DNA from: Seriola aureovittata
Lineage: Eukaryota; Chordata; Actinopteri; Carangiformes; Carangidae
Direction: 5' to 3'
Assembly: GCF_021018895.1 (NCBI RefSeq)
Contig: NC_079387.1
Coordinates: 8,274,083-8,338,082 of the forward strand
DNA: 64,000 nt
Shown: positions 12,201 to 24,891 of the stretch, in pieces
How the letters are laid out: each line of letters starts with the position of its first letter
Numbering within the stretch: the first letter of the stretch is position 1
Translations under genes and position numbers: made by a program
The notes under the pieces: generated by a model
What the model was told of the DNA's origin: nothing
Database searches by the model: none
The model's input: the letters and a program-made list of their open reading frames with translations, nothing else

Positions 12201-15200
12201 GAAAGCTTTCGCTATTTGACTGGAGGTGAGTGTTTTGTTCGAGGCTGATGGACTTGGTGTATTACAGCAGAAGACATCTGTTGGTTTTGAATGGATACAA
12301 GCTGCAATTTAATTGCCTGACTGTAGTGTCTTTTGGGTGGATTTACATTTTATGTGTGGAAATGTGGGGAAAATTGCATTAGAGGAAGGATGTGTGGAGG
12401 GCTCCAATGTATTTCTTAAATGTTATAAATAAATTCTGACAAAAAATGATCATTACTCAGTCTGTAGAGCATAAACAGTGAAATATTTTATGTGAGGGAC
12501 TGCATGAAAATTGGTGGGAGGGGGGTTTGAAAAGGGGTCAGACAGGGGGAGGGTTATATATTTGGTTCATATATTTGCAAAGTTAGACCATCCATTATTC
12601 CCACCTTGACAAAAAGAGAAAAATATGAAATGTGTCATATAGATGTATAGGTTGCAAAGTGGTTAAATTGTCAGAACAAAACATGAACAACTGCATTAGA
12701 AAAGTCAAAGAAAATATTCATAACTGTGGAAAGGCTCGGCCCCACCTCAGTAATTTGTTACTTTTCTTAAACAGCGTATGAGATATGTACAGTATCTTTC
12801 TCTGGAACAGAATACATCATCATGTTGTATCCTGGGGTTCGATAAAGACTATAACACATGCTGCGCAAAAGATTGTAAAGTAATAAAGAGGTTTTGTAGT
12901 TTTCTGACTGTCAAATATATTAAATAATTGAAAAGCCTAGAGCAGAGCTTTGATAACCACTAGATACAATGAGGACTTTGAATGCATTAATGATGAATGC
13001 ATGCACTTGATCACAACATACATAATGCAAGCAAATGTTATGAAACATGTTCAAATTTTGCAGATTACTGAAGAAAGATTTGAATTCAGTTTCCATCCAG
13101 CCCACCTCTTCACGCTGTAAGAACAGAGCAGTAATTGAAAAGTTAAATAAGCAGAAACTCTTTCCATTAAATTAGCCCCTGTACAGTACAAACTCCAAAC
13201 ATGGGGTAATTAAACGTGTAATTATGGTGTCTATGGCTCTATCGACACAGGCTAAGTAAAATGTCTTTTATATAGCCGTCGGTATGGGCTACAAGCAGCT
13301 GCTAATTAGCAAGAAATGTGAAATCAGAGAGCATTAATCACACGAACACGCCTCTCTGTGTCTGCTGATGAGTGTGTAGGCGTGTGAATGTGTGTGGGGG
13401 GGTGCAGTGGAGCATACAGTGCATGCATGTATACTGTGTGTACTTAAAGTGTCCAGCAGAGGGCAGAAAACACAAGGTTATACTCTACATCCTGTGGAAT
13501 CACACTGTGTGTCATGTTTCCTTTTAAAATAATGCACATTTTATGTTTCACTCACACTTAGGAAATCCAAGTATGTTAAAGCCTACTGGCGTTATTATTA
13601 CAATTGTGTTTAATGGGATCACAGTGATTGTTCAGCCTTTGTCTTGTGCAGAGCGACTGCGATAAAACCAGAATGCCACCACTCATTTAGCTCTGACCAT
13701 ACAGAACGGCTAATGAGTGGACATAATGTCTGCAGGGAATGTGAATGCACACTCCAAAAAATGTCCATGTAACAAGTCATTTCATTTTGTATTCTGACTT
13801 AAAAGTGAGGAAAAAAAAAATACAGTCCGACCATTTCATCCATCATGAAACATGTAACATTATTTTGAAGTGAGATCTTCCATGAAACACTGATGAATCC
13901 GGAGAAAGTGCAGTGGGAAGATTTGAATTATTCCACGGCATCTGGCAGAGCTGAATATGAGACTGAAAGACCTTTTTAAGATAATCATTTTTGGTCATGC
14001 TAGAATTTTGTGTAATGACAAGTGCAAGTGGATGAAACTTAAGAAACAGTGTTAAATTAATCTACATACTGTACCTGCTCTTCATAAGTCATCAGCCTCA
14101 TATTGTCCCGGCTTGGTCTGCCTCTCTACTCTACTCTACCTGCCTTACCCACATTTGTTTTGTCAGTCTAACCATTGTGTTTTGATCAAGTTAACAAGCT
14201 TTTGATGAAATGAAAGTTCGATCGCTGCTGATAATTTCTTTTGCTGCTATTTGATGTTGGGTTGTCTGATGACCCCATCAGTTAAAGTTCACTAACAGCA
14301 GGCTACTGCACCAGATTTATTCATAACAACTGTGGTACATTTCCCCATACTAACATCTAACACACCCTGTACGCACAGCTAGGATCAAACAATCATTAAA
14401 TATTTAGTAATGGGAAATATTCATCTAAATTAAGTTTTAAATCACTTACTTAAGTTTTATCCCATATCACATGATTGGTTAATATAAAGAGTATAGCAGC
14501 TCTAAAGTGTATTTTGAAACTAACTTGAACAGTCAGTCAAGCAGGGGAAGTAAAGGACAAAGGTCTCACAGCATGGAGAACAACTTTATTAGTAAAAACT
14601 GTGATAATTGTACATATTTAAGTATATGTACACTTTTGGGGGACATATAAAAGTTGAATCAGAGCGCGCAGACCTCCACCAAGGCCGTATCAAACACCAT
14701 GACCCAGACTTAAGAGAGAAAAATAATCAAATTCATCATAAATGATCCAGTTCTGCCCCAAAATTGAGAGAGGTCTTCCCTGACCCACGCCTCGTCCCTC
14801 CACCAAGCTCAGTGTAAATCCTTGGTAGCAATGCAAAACACAAACCAAGATAGAAACATGATGATCAGATTGGGCCCAGTGACATTTAAAAATGTGGTTT
14901 TCACATGGGTATTTATGAGATAAGTAGATAAGTGTTTGGCCTCCTGACAATAACAACATGTCAGTTTATCACGTTTATGTATATCATGCCTGACAGACAG
15001 CTGCTGTTGTGCTTAGATGGTATTTTAGGAGATACGCTCAATTTTCATGGGATAATGTTGTGTACTAAATCATGTAGCTCAACACTGCTGTATTCACCGA
15101 AGACGCGGCGACAGCTGGGTGATATGGATGCAAAGAGCTAATCACATTCAATCAAACATAACATTAATCATGTGAACTTGGCCTGTATAAAACTTTCCTC

Positions 15201-17940
15201 CGCAGTTTGACAAAGCAAAACAGTGGTCAGTATTCTCTTTTATGTCTCTTCAAAAAGCCTGTTTTTTCTCAATAATTATTGCAGTGAGCAGATGTGAGTC
15301 AAGATACAAGTGAGTTGTTTCTGGGTCATACATAATAGGACATGTTATTCTCAGTAGTATTGAACACTTGGGGAATAGCCCTTTAAATGTTTAATGATTA
15401 AGGGATCATTTGCTTCTGCAAGAAAAGTTCAGCGTCTGGGATCATCCCCTCTCAGTGGGCTGTCAAGATATTGTCTGGTAGAGTTCTTCTTCTTCGCCTG
15501 CAGGTCGGTTCCAGACTGAATGTTTTACAAAATAAAAGACAGGTTTTAACATGTGACGAGAGAGAAAGTGAGATGCATGCAAGAGAGGGAGTAATGAACG
15601 ACAGAGTGTATTAAGATGAGTGAAAGAGAGCAAGCGAGACAGAGGGAAAGAACAGTAAAGGGAGAAGTAGGCTAATACACTGCTACTGCTGTTGCATATC
15701 ATTGAGTTCATAAAACAGAAAGGCATCATCAAAAAGCACATCGCAGAGTCAGTGTATTCCCTCTAGTCTCCGAGACTGTCTTTTGATGCTGAAAAAGACT
15801 TTCTTTCTCTCTCCATCCATCCCTTCTCCCTCCTACTCTCTCCCACGCTCCCTCCATTGCTCGCCGCTCTGCTGATGAATTAAAAGAAAGTATGTCAGTT
15901 GGCAGGCAGGGAGAGGAAGAAAAAAAAAAAGAGACATCAGAAAGAATTCATTCATTGAGTTTCTCAAGAAGAAAGTGAGTCTCCACCACCTCGTGAGGTT
16001 TTCGGGGCTCGGAGGAGGTTATTTGGGTCGGCCATTAGGGTTAAGAATCCACCTCAGTCTGTCCTCTCGGCACTTTGAGCTCGGGTCAACATAAACACAA
16101 CAAGAACAGGACAAATGTATTAATAAGCTGCTGCACATTCCCACCAGAACTACTCGGCTTCAGTTTCCACGGAGTGCCGAGCAACACTAAACACATCTAC
16201 TGTATGTAGGAAGCTCTGGCTGCTGTTGCTATGCGACTGTTGAAGGCCTGCTTGGAGTACTGTACATCACTGCTGTGCTAAAAGTTGCAATGCGTTTATT
16301 TATCCAATTTATTTCAAATTCTTGATAAGAAATAATAATTAAATATTCTTTACGCTGCTTTTATGAAAGCAATAAATCACTCACCACAGTGCTTGAGAGC
16401 ATCTCATGTATAGATGTCCACTATGAAAGCTTTTGAGGCATATTGCCTAAATGAAGTATGAACTAAGGTGTATAGTTTAGTTTTAACAACATTCAACAAC
16501 GCATTCCCCCGAATATCTGAGTTTCATCATAGTTCTTTGAGCAATTATACAGATCCAGCTCCTTGGCATTGCCAGCTAATGGTGCCAAGCCCAAAGGGTA
16601 CGCCTTTATCTATCTTTTTAATTTCCATATGTGAAGAGCTTGTTCATCTTTAAGGCTTCAGTATCAGGATCGAGACCGAATCAATATGATCAAGAGCAGG
16701 TGCCGCTTGTGAAAAATACTGTTTTCTTTTGTTCCGATAACCTTTGGTTGACTTTTAGTTTACGGCCCCCTCGAGTGCTTTTTATTAGTGACTTGGCATC
16801 TGGTTTGCCCGAGGTCATCTATCACAATATCTCTGTCGGGCTTTCAACGACCACCTCGCTCCTGAGCAACACCAGGCAGAGACTGGAAGCTCTGATGTAA
16901 GATGAAATCCTTTATCTGTTTTCTAAAATAAGGTCTGGGGGACAGTTGTTTCCTGCGCTGCAAAAAAAAAACAAAAACCTGAGAAAGTTGAAGAGTGGGA
17001 AAGAGTAGGAGTATGTTTTTGCCTCTCCAAACAGCAGAAACGATCTGGGGACCTGAGCTGTGCTAGAAACAGTTTGACAGCAAAAGAACTCTCTTGCAAA
17101 TCTCTACTTTGGTTTCTTTGAATGTGATGGTTCAGAGGGGAAAAAGTGTGTGTACTGTGAGTAGGAAGTTATGCAGGTAGGTACTGGTGGATAAACAAAC
17201 ATATTGAGTGGATATGCTATATTAAACCTTAACCAAAGCTTCTGCAACATAGTTAGAAGCTTTTCTGAGCCGTCATGATGATCTGAAACTCCAGCGAGGA
17301 CTGATTATCCACCCTCATGATTGGCCAGGCCTCATTACAACATATTCCAACCTCCGAAAGAGTAGGAGCCTGTCCTAGAGACAAATACTGTGTGTGCCTT
17401 GTTATCAACAACAGCCTCCTTCAAACTGCTGAACAATGAAATTCTTTAATGATTAGTTTAATGATAAATTGTGCAATATATACCTTGGGGTTAGAACCCT
17501 TATATACATTATAAAGGCTCCAAAGGAAAGAGATTAAAAATCTATCACATGTACCCCAAGGGACTCATATACTGTGGCGAGGCAGGGGGAATTGGAAAGC
17601 CAAGCTCAGCATTTCCTCAAGCCATTATGCATAAATAATATGTGATAGAGCCAATATATATTTTCCCTACCTGAGACGGAGGGGAGGTCATCACACACCT
17701 AGAGGGTTTCCATCCAGCAGCTTTCTCCCTCTTCTCGCTGGAAGTGTATTTCATTGAACTACATCCTTTCCCTTCCTGAAACTGACAAGTTTGTCATGTG
17801 TGGCTCATTCAGATGAAACTGCTGCGCTCTGTCGCAGGCTGTTCTTCCACAATTTGTGAAAGGTGCTTGAGTCTCTACACCTGTAAACGGCCCCTGCAGC
17901 TATTTAGCACTTTTGTCGAGAGTGTCTTTGTTAAAGCTTT
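9291..17940. other. Intergenic, no gene seen
   Basis: About 8.6 kb without a supportable coding exon on either strand. It contains an AT run near 9465-9480, a CA-rich tract at 12001-12063 and scattered AT-rich low-complexity sequence. A block at about 14650-14830 (starting near GCAGACCTCCACCAAGG) resembles a dispersed fish repeat, and one at about 11236-11300 contains AAAGGAATAGTTCA. These last two are recognised only loosely. The block 13120-13400 is rich in TAATTA-type words and is discussed as a finding. Confidence 0.6.
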
Positions 17941-18101
17941 TCACTCTGTCCTTTGTGTGTCGGTCCTGAAAAGTAGTAAGATCAACAACAGAGCAGCCCT
18001 CTAACCCCTGAGGCCACTCGGTCAGAGGTGAAAAGAACCATCTTTCTCAACACTTGTCAGTGTTTCTTGTAGGATTTTTTTCAGCAGTGGGGGCATGCTA
18101 T

Positions 18102-18200
18102 GGGGGGGGGGGGGGGGGGGGGGAGTCAGTGGCAAAGTGGGGGGGGGGGGTAGAGTCAGTGGCAAAGTGGGGGGGGGGGGTAGAGTCAGTGGCAAAGTTT
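18102..18200. repeat. G-tract minisatellite, ~40-bp unit, about 3 copies
   Basis: Runs of 10 to more than 20 consecutive G separated by TAGAGTCAGTGGCAAAGT. Two full 40-bp units and one partial unit are visible. Translated frames through it are low complexity and should not be read as genes. The plus strand has G-quadruplex potential. Confidence 0.9.
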
Positions 18201-20550
18201 GCACCCAGGCTCATCTCTGGCCCGCCACTGCTAAATGAATGTAGAGGAAACACTGCTTGTAAGCGGCGTTTGATCTTAAATCTTAAGTCATTTCAGTCTT
18301 TGCTCTCAGTGTCCGCCCTCAAAGTTCATATGATTGGCTGACACTTCAACATACAACCAAACACCCCTCTGTTTTCTACCCCACTTAGTACAATCCGGGT
18401 TCCCCCTTCTATAAATCAAATTGGATTCAACTACCACCTGTTTGACAGTCGGACCTTTCACCTCGGCTTGGACGGAGCTCGGATGGGAGCACATGCTACA
18501 AACATTTGGGTAAGTTCAATTCAATGAAATATCACGAAACAAGTATGAAAATAAGCAGCATCAAATGCCTTTGTGTAGCTCTGCCATTAACTTCCAAATC
18601 ATGTCAAAGGAAATCGTAGTAGTAGTAGTATTAATAATTGAAATTTAATTTCTCTGTTGACTTTCAAACATCTGAACTGGTGATATCATTGATAAAAAAT
18701 GTAGGAAAAGGCAAAGAAAAATCAAAACAAAGAGGGGAAGACGGCCTGTGGTGCTTTAGTCAGAAAACTTTACACCACATTTGTGTCTGTGTGCACTTCT
18801 CTGTTCATTCAGCAGCCTGGACAGAAGACAGACTTATATAATGACAAAACATATAATATTTTCTGACAGTTAAGAGATAAGGCTTTGCAGAAAACAGTGT
18901 GTGTCTTTGCTTGTCAAATAGTTTGTTGCAGTGGCATGAGGAGGTTGACTGTTCAGACTGAGATGTGCCACATTCACCCACGTTGTAGTAAAGAGGAGCG
19001 TCTGTCCATAAGACCAAAAGGTGGCCACTGTTGGGTCTGAGCTCTACCTGGGCACCATTATGTTAACAGTACTCTACCTCATGAGCTGGACACCAAATAT
19101 GTTAGATTTCGGTTGTTTATCAATTTATTGGCTATCAAAAATTAAGAAAATATTAATATTAAAAATATTAATATTAAATAATAACTTTAAAATGAATTAA
19201 AGTTCACGGTGCACCAGCCTAAACTAATAGGCAAAATAGCCAATATGGTTTTAGTCTCAATTTATTACCATTAGTCTGGAACTCTGATTAATCATTAGCT
19301 TACTAACTATAACCAAATTACCAAATCAATAGTAAGTTACAGTTGAAGGATTGGAATTCTACCGAGTAGAGGTTGGCAATATTCACGCTTGTGCAACATT
19401 AAACACACCAGTAGTTATACTTAGTTATTTATTTACAATGGAGCAGAGTAAAATACAATGTCTAATCTAGCATATACAGGTGTTTGTGTCTGTGGGGACA
19501 CAGACAAAGGCAAGATGGCCGACTCAAAGTGGTCACTGTGACCACATGACCTGAACAAAGAAGACTACAAAGATGGCGGTAAACAAAGAAACTACTAAAA
19601 TGGCCACTGAGACCACTTAGTGTGTGTGAGAGGGAAGGTGTGAGTTTCTTTGTTAGCCTAGCTCATGTAATCTAAAGGTACCAGGTTAGAGGGGGGAGGT
19701 TAGCTTCATGCAGGTTCTAGGACTGAGACGTACTGCTATGTGTGTGAACATACGAGTACTCGATTAACTGTATGACTGACCACAACCTAAGCAAACATCA
19801 CAACAACAAGACATCAATCAACAAGTACATTAACAAGTTAAGACTTCTGCTGCTTATCTATGCTGTGCTGTGCTGTTTTTGTTTGGTGACACCCTTGGGG
19901 GTCACATGTCACACGCTGACCATGGCTGGCCAGTAAGGTCCGTGGGGGGAAGGGTCATCCCCAGGTGTGAACCGTGAGGAACTGTGGGGTGTGAATTCCT
20001 TTGTCCAGTGAAGCAAAGAAACATTTGGTCTATTGAATGATTGAGTCCCGACACCACTAATGATAAAAGGTACCTGGACCACAGGTCGGACCAACCAACC
20101 ACCACTGCTTATTATATATAGCTGACATGTATTGTAGTGGGGAAGAGGAAAAACAATACAACTGATCTTTATTGTGCTAGATGCCACAAAGCTCAATGAC
20201 TTACATTAGCCAAAATAACACAGTCACAGTCACGTGCTACAATAAGAAGCCCATTAGCCTGTTCCCCTCTTTCTTAGCAAGGGCCATGCCATGGTCTTTG
20301 TGTCATTTATCCATTACTTTAATCTTTTATTCATTTATCTTTAACATTACAAATATTCACTTATTCCTCTCTGGGCTGCAGCCGTCTTTAAATTTCTGTA
20401 TATTGTTATCTTATCACCACCAATGACCTCAACCACTTCAATATTTAGTAATGAAACACGATGAAAGTGTCATGTTTTATGTATATCACTGCAGCGCAAG
20501 CATTTTCTACCATGTCAAAACACTTAGATTTGGTTTATTTCTTCTTACAG

Positions 20551-20614
20551 GCGGAGACGGCTGTTTCTCAATATCACACTCAACTGCGTGAGGACCGTGA
20601 CCGTCTGCAGAGCG
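20551..20614 (+). other. Unrecognised 64-nt exon-like block, copy A
   Basis: Preceded by a pyrimidine-rich tract ending in ACAG and followed by GTGAGA. It is open in one frame, encoding AETAVSQYHTQLREDRDRLQ then S plus one base: polar, heptad-like, possibly coiled coil. The same block is preserved in inverted copy C (41470-41533, one Arg to Cys change), and a shortened one is in copy B (about 33770-33812). I do not recognise the family. It is not an obvious ABCC4 exon, although it travels with abcc4-like fragments. Confidence 0.5.
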
Positions 20615-20879
20615 GTGAGAGGGTTTCTTTTATCTTCACATGTTTTATTCTTACACAAAATGCTCACTTTTCAATCCTGTGGCTTTCACTCTTACAACAG
20701 AGAGATTTAATTTATCCAGAAAATTCAATCAAATACATGCATTTTCATCTCAATTTAGTCTTCCCTCAACATAGGTACAAGCCACCACCTGTAATTTCAC
20801 ATCATAGACATCAGTTGTTCTTGTCAATAAAACTCACACTTCCCCAAATCTAGGAGAACTGTTGTAATACAAATTTCAC

Positions 20880-21125
20880 TTGGCTTTTCTATGATTCAAT
20901 GAAAAAATGACATAGTAGAATAAGACATAAAAACATTCAAATAGTTATAGTATAGTAAGATATGGAGACGTCATAGTATAGTAAGGCCTTAAAAGTGAAA
21001 AGATGACATTCTATGGTATTGCAAAAAAATGTGAAAAAACAACATAGTATAGTGAGGAATAAAAACATCCAAAAAGGTCATAGTATATTAAGGTATAAAG
21101 ACGTCATAGTAAAGTAAGGCCAGAA
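20880..21125 (+). repeat. Diverged minisatellite (CATAGTATAGTAAGG-type), copy A
   Basis: About four imperfect units of roughly 55-60 bp built on CATAGTATAGTAAGG, followed by AAAAACATCCAAA or GTGAAAAGATGAC. Reverse-complement relatives occur at 40680-40985, 46612-46670 and 52020-52165. No coding potential. Confidence 0.75.
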
Positions 21126-21180
21126 AAGTCGTAAGATGTGTGTGTGTGTGTGTGTGCGCGCGGTGCGGTCTGTCGGTCGG

Positions 21181-21182
<2 letters not shown>

Positions 21183-21233
<51 letters not shown>
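21183..21233. repeat. (GGCT)n tetranucleotide microsatellite
   Basis: About 12 tandem CTGG/GGCT units, directly preceded by a GT run and a GTCGGTCG stretch. It sits where the 5' half of the adjacent abcc4-like exon would be expected. Confidence 0.95.
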
Positions 21234-21247
21234 CTGTTTTGTCTTCC

Positions 21248-21689
21248 GGAGCCTCAGGGAAAGGTTTACGTTGATGGTATGCTGACGTCAGATATTGGCC
21301 TCTGTGACCTCCGATGTCCATCATTCCTCAGGTGAAAGCTTTTATTGGTCACAAGCGGCTGAGCACCAGGAAATGAGTCAACTTAAACCACACTGGTGTG
21401 TTTGGATCTTTTAAACAGACATGGGTCTTTACTTTGTTTTGAATTCTTTCATTGTGCTTTCTTCATTGACTTTGCCTTTATCAACTACAGGAATAAATGA
21501 AGCAACTGTCATCTTAACTTTGAACTCTTTATATAACTTAAGTGATTAGTTTTGGAAATGTCTTGTATTTGGACTAGATGTGTAATCAGTAGTGACCTTT
21601 CAGGACCCAGTGCTGTTTACCGGCTCCATGAGGAACAACCTGGATCCTTTCAACCAACACATGGATTAGGAACTGTAGAATGCTCTGCA
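21248..21689 (+). pseudogene. abcc4-like (MRP4) NBD2 exon remnants, copy A
   Basis: Two exon remnants. The first (21248-21331) reads EPQGKVYVDGMLTSDIGLCD and then loses 7 nt (around 21311) relative to the copy at 40019-40174, which breaks the frame before the SIIPQ motif. Its 5' part, which would hold the Walker A loop, is replaced by a GGCT microsatellite. The second (21604-about 21689) reads [21 protein letters not shown] then TAG, with a further stop where the other copy has TGG. The intervening intron also matches copy C. In the family this is part of the second nucleotide-binding domain of an organic-anion/cyclic-nucleotide exporter. Here it is clearly non-functional. Confidence 0.9.
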
Positions 21690-21847
21690 CACACACACAC
21701 ACAACCCTAACCCTAGTAGGAGCTGCATGTAGCATTTGTCATAAGTCATAATCAGGTGTATTTGTACATATTGTCTGCGAAATATTGTGGTGTCCCCTGG
21801 GTGAAGGGCATATTTGGGCCTTTATTGTGGGAATGAGAACTTTGATT

Positions 21848-23787
21848 GTGTTTGAAATGCAAAAGTCACAGCGGCCAACAGAATGAGAAATGTAGCAAGT
21901 GATGTGGTTGTCCTACAGTCTAGCTTTTGAATTAGTCATGAACAAGTCTTTACTCTGTCAAGAAGACAATCATGTGGTATTTGGATTGACTTTTTTTGTG
22001 TCGGGATGGGGAAAGGCAAGGAGCGCCTTGTGACGGGTAGGTTATGCACACATGGCCAAAGGGGCTTTTCATTGTGGTGGATTGTGTGGAGTTGTGTTTT
22101 TATCTGCAAATGTGCTCGGCGGTTTACTTTGACTTTTGTGTTGGGATGGGGAAAGGCAAGGGTAGGATTGTTTTTTTTAATCTGCAAATGTGCTCGGCGG
22201 TGTAGAGGCTGTGTGTTTGTTAAGAGTGTAGAAGGTGATTTTGTAGGTTTTTATCTCAACACAATTGAGTACAAATGCGGTTTGTACTTGACTCCAATAA
22301 AACCGGTGAGGTAAGCAGTTGACCAACAGACACATTGTTTTTTCAAAATAAAAGCAAAATGCAGTTTATTATTTGGTGTTGCAGAACGAGTCCCCGGATT
22401 TGTCCAGACAGTCGCCTGCAAGAAGACACGACAGGGAAAGCGTTAGCAGTGATATGAGAGATACTTAGGTAAAGTTTGACTTAGGCTGTCCTACACAGCT
22501 ATGAGCAATGGAGCACATGGCAGAGAGAGAGAGAGACACAGAGAGAGAGAGACAGACACAGAGAGAGAGAGAGCGAGAGACAGAGAGAGAGACAGACACA
22601 GAGAGAAAGAGACAGACAGAGAGAGAGAGATAGAGAGACAGATACAGAGAGAGACAGACACAGAGATAGAGAGACAGAGAGAGAGAGACAGACAGACAGA
22701 CACAGAGAGAGCGAGATAGAGAGAGACAGACAGAGAGAGAGCGAGATAGAGAGAGAGACAGACAGAGACACACACAGAGATAGAGAGACAGAGAGAGAGA
22801 GAGCGAGATAGAGAGAGAGACCGAGACACAGAGAGCGAGATAGAGACAGACAGACATACAGACAGAGAGAGAGCGAGAGACAGAGAGAGACAGACAGACA
22901 GAGAGACAGACAGACACAGAGAGAGCGAGATAGAGAGACAGACAGAGAGACAGACAGAGAGAGATAGAGAGAGAGACAGACAGATAGACAGAGAGAGAGA
23001 CACAGAGAGACAGACAGATAGAGACAGAGAGAGACAGACAGAGAGACAGACAGAGACCGAGAGAGATAGAGAGACAGAGAGAGACACAGAGACAGAGAGA
23101 CAGACAGAGAGAGAGCGAGAGAGACAGACAGACAGAGACCGACAGACAGAGAGAGCGAGAGATAGAGAGAGACAGAGAGACAGAGAGAGACAGAGACAGA
23201 GAGAGACAGACAGAGAGACAGACAGAGAGAGAGAGATAGAGAGACAGAGAGACAGAGACAGAGAGACAGACAGAGAGAGAGCGAGAGAGACAGACAGACA
23301 GAGACCGACAGACAGAGAGAGCGAGAGACAGATAGACAGAGACCGAGAGAGATAGAGAGAGACAGAGACAGATAGACAGAGAGAGACAGACAGAGACAGA
23401 CACAGAGATAGAGAGACAGAGAGAGCGAGATAGAGAGAGAGACAGACAGACAGAGAGAGACACAGAGACAGAGAGACAGACAGAGAGAGAGCGAGAGAGA
23501 CAGACAGACAGAGACCGACAGACAGAGAGAGCGAGAGACAGATAGACAGAGACCGAGAGAGATAGAGAGAGACAGAGACAGATAGACAGAGAGAGACAGA
23601 CAGAGACAGACACAGAGATAGAGAGACAGAGAGAGCGAGAGAGAGAGAGAGAGAGACAGACAGAGAGAGAGAGAGAGACAGAGAAACAGAGAGAGATAGA
23701 GACAGACAGACACACACAGAGATAGAGAGATACAGACAGAGAGAGCGAGAGATAGAGAGAGACAGAGACAGACAGACAGAGAGAGAT
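21848..23787. repeat. Macro-repeat unit 1 plus GACA microsatellite
   Basis: The body (about 21848-22518) shares GAAATGCAAAAGTCACAGCG, GGGATGGGGAAAGGCAAGG and GCAATGGAGCACATGGCAG landmarks with units 2 and 3. It contains an extra ~130-bp internal partial duplication around 22000-22140. The microsatellite (22519-23787) is about 1.27 kb of GAGA/GACA/GATA. Because these motifs rarely give stop codons, hundreds of Ser/Leu codons read open on the minus strand. That is an artefact. The body has no recognisable gene. Confidence 0.85.
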
Positions 23788-24891
23788 GAGTGGGGATGGG
23801 TAGCATTACCTTGAAGTTTGTACCCAGTTATGGATCCCAGTGTAGGATTTCCTGGCCTCTGCTCCTCCAAAAGATTCCAATGGGTCCTCTGCATTTAGAC
23901 GCTTAGGCGTCCATTAGTTTGAAGTGTTGTTTTGGATGTGTATTGTAGTTAATTCAAAGTTTGAGGTAATAATAGTTGTACTTTGTGTGAAATGCAAAAG
24001 TCACAGCGGCCAACAGAATGAGGCAAGTGATGTGGTTGTCCTACAGTCTAGCTTTTGAATCAGTCATGGAAAAAAGTCTTTACTTTATCTAGAAGACAAT
24101 CATGTGGTATTTGCATTGACTTTTGTGTTGGGATGGGGAAAGGCAAGGGTAGGATTGTTTTTTTTAATCTGCAAATGTGCTCGGCGGTGTAGAGGCTGTG
24201 TGTTTGTTAAGAGTGTAGAAGGTGATTTTGTAGGTTTTTATCTCAACACAATTGAGTACAAATGCGGTTTGTACTTGACTCCAATAAAACCGGTGAGGTA
24301 AGCAGTTGACCAACAGACACATTGTTTTTTCAAAATAAAAGCAAAATGCAGTTTATTATTTGGTGTTGCAGAAAGAGTCCCCGGATTTGTCCAGACAGTC
24401 ACCTGCAAGAAGACACGACAGGGAAAGCGTTAGCAGTGATATGAGAGATACTTAGGTAAAGTTTGACTTAGGCTGTCCTACACAGCTATGAGCAATGGAG
24501 CACATGGCAGAGAGAGAGAGACACAGAGAGAGAGAGACAGACACAGAGAGATAGAGAGAGACAGGGAGACAGACAAACAGAGAGAGAGAGAGAGACAGAG
24601 ACACAGAGAGCGAGATAGAGACAGACAGACAGAGAGAGACTTTTGACTTTTAACACAACTTTATTTGGGACCATATCAATAACGTCCTTAAACTTTTCCA
24701 CTAGGTCAAATAATCAAAATGTTACTGCAAACAGAAAGAAAATAATAATAAATAAATAAATAAATAAATAAATAAACAAAAAAAAAAAACAAAACAAAAA
24801 CAAAACAAAACAAGAAAACTCCCATTCACACACTCTCTCACACACTAAGGGGTAAAACTAGCTAAGCTAAGCTAAGCTAAGCTAAGCTAAG

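Larger units (their letters stand above)
17950..21700 (+). repeat. Duplicon copy A
   Basis: The sequence from about 17950 to 21700 matches, block by block, the inverted copy C (about 46.1 down to 39.6 kb). Its 18335-18950 part also matches copy B (about 32.94-33.43 kb). Shared landmarks are the CAATCCGGGTTCCCCC block (18390), the AGTAGTAGTAGTATTAATAATTG block (18617), a 64-nt exon-like block (20551), a TATAGTAAGG minisatellite and two abcc4-like exons. Copy A lacks the SINE and L1 present in C. It carries about 1.3 kb of extra sequence (about 18960-20280) not seen in B or C. Compared by eye only. Confidence 0.75.

Noticed and set aside
21703..21716. CCCTAACCCTAG resembling telomere repeat
   Set aside because: Only two units, next to a CA run; too short to call an interstitial telomere.
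22465..23894. Minus-strand open frames of 400-470 codons made of Ser/Leu/Cys repeats
   Set aside because: They are translations of the GACA/GAGA microsatellite, whose motifs rarely give stops. All three frames are open together and no domain is present. The same applies at 30236-30752 and 31336-31730.
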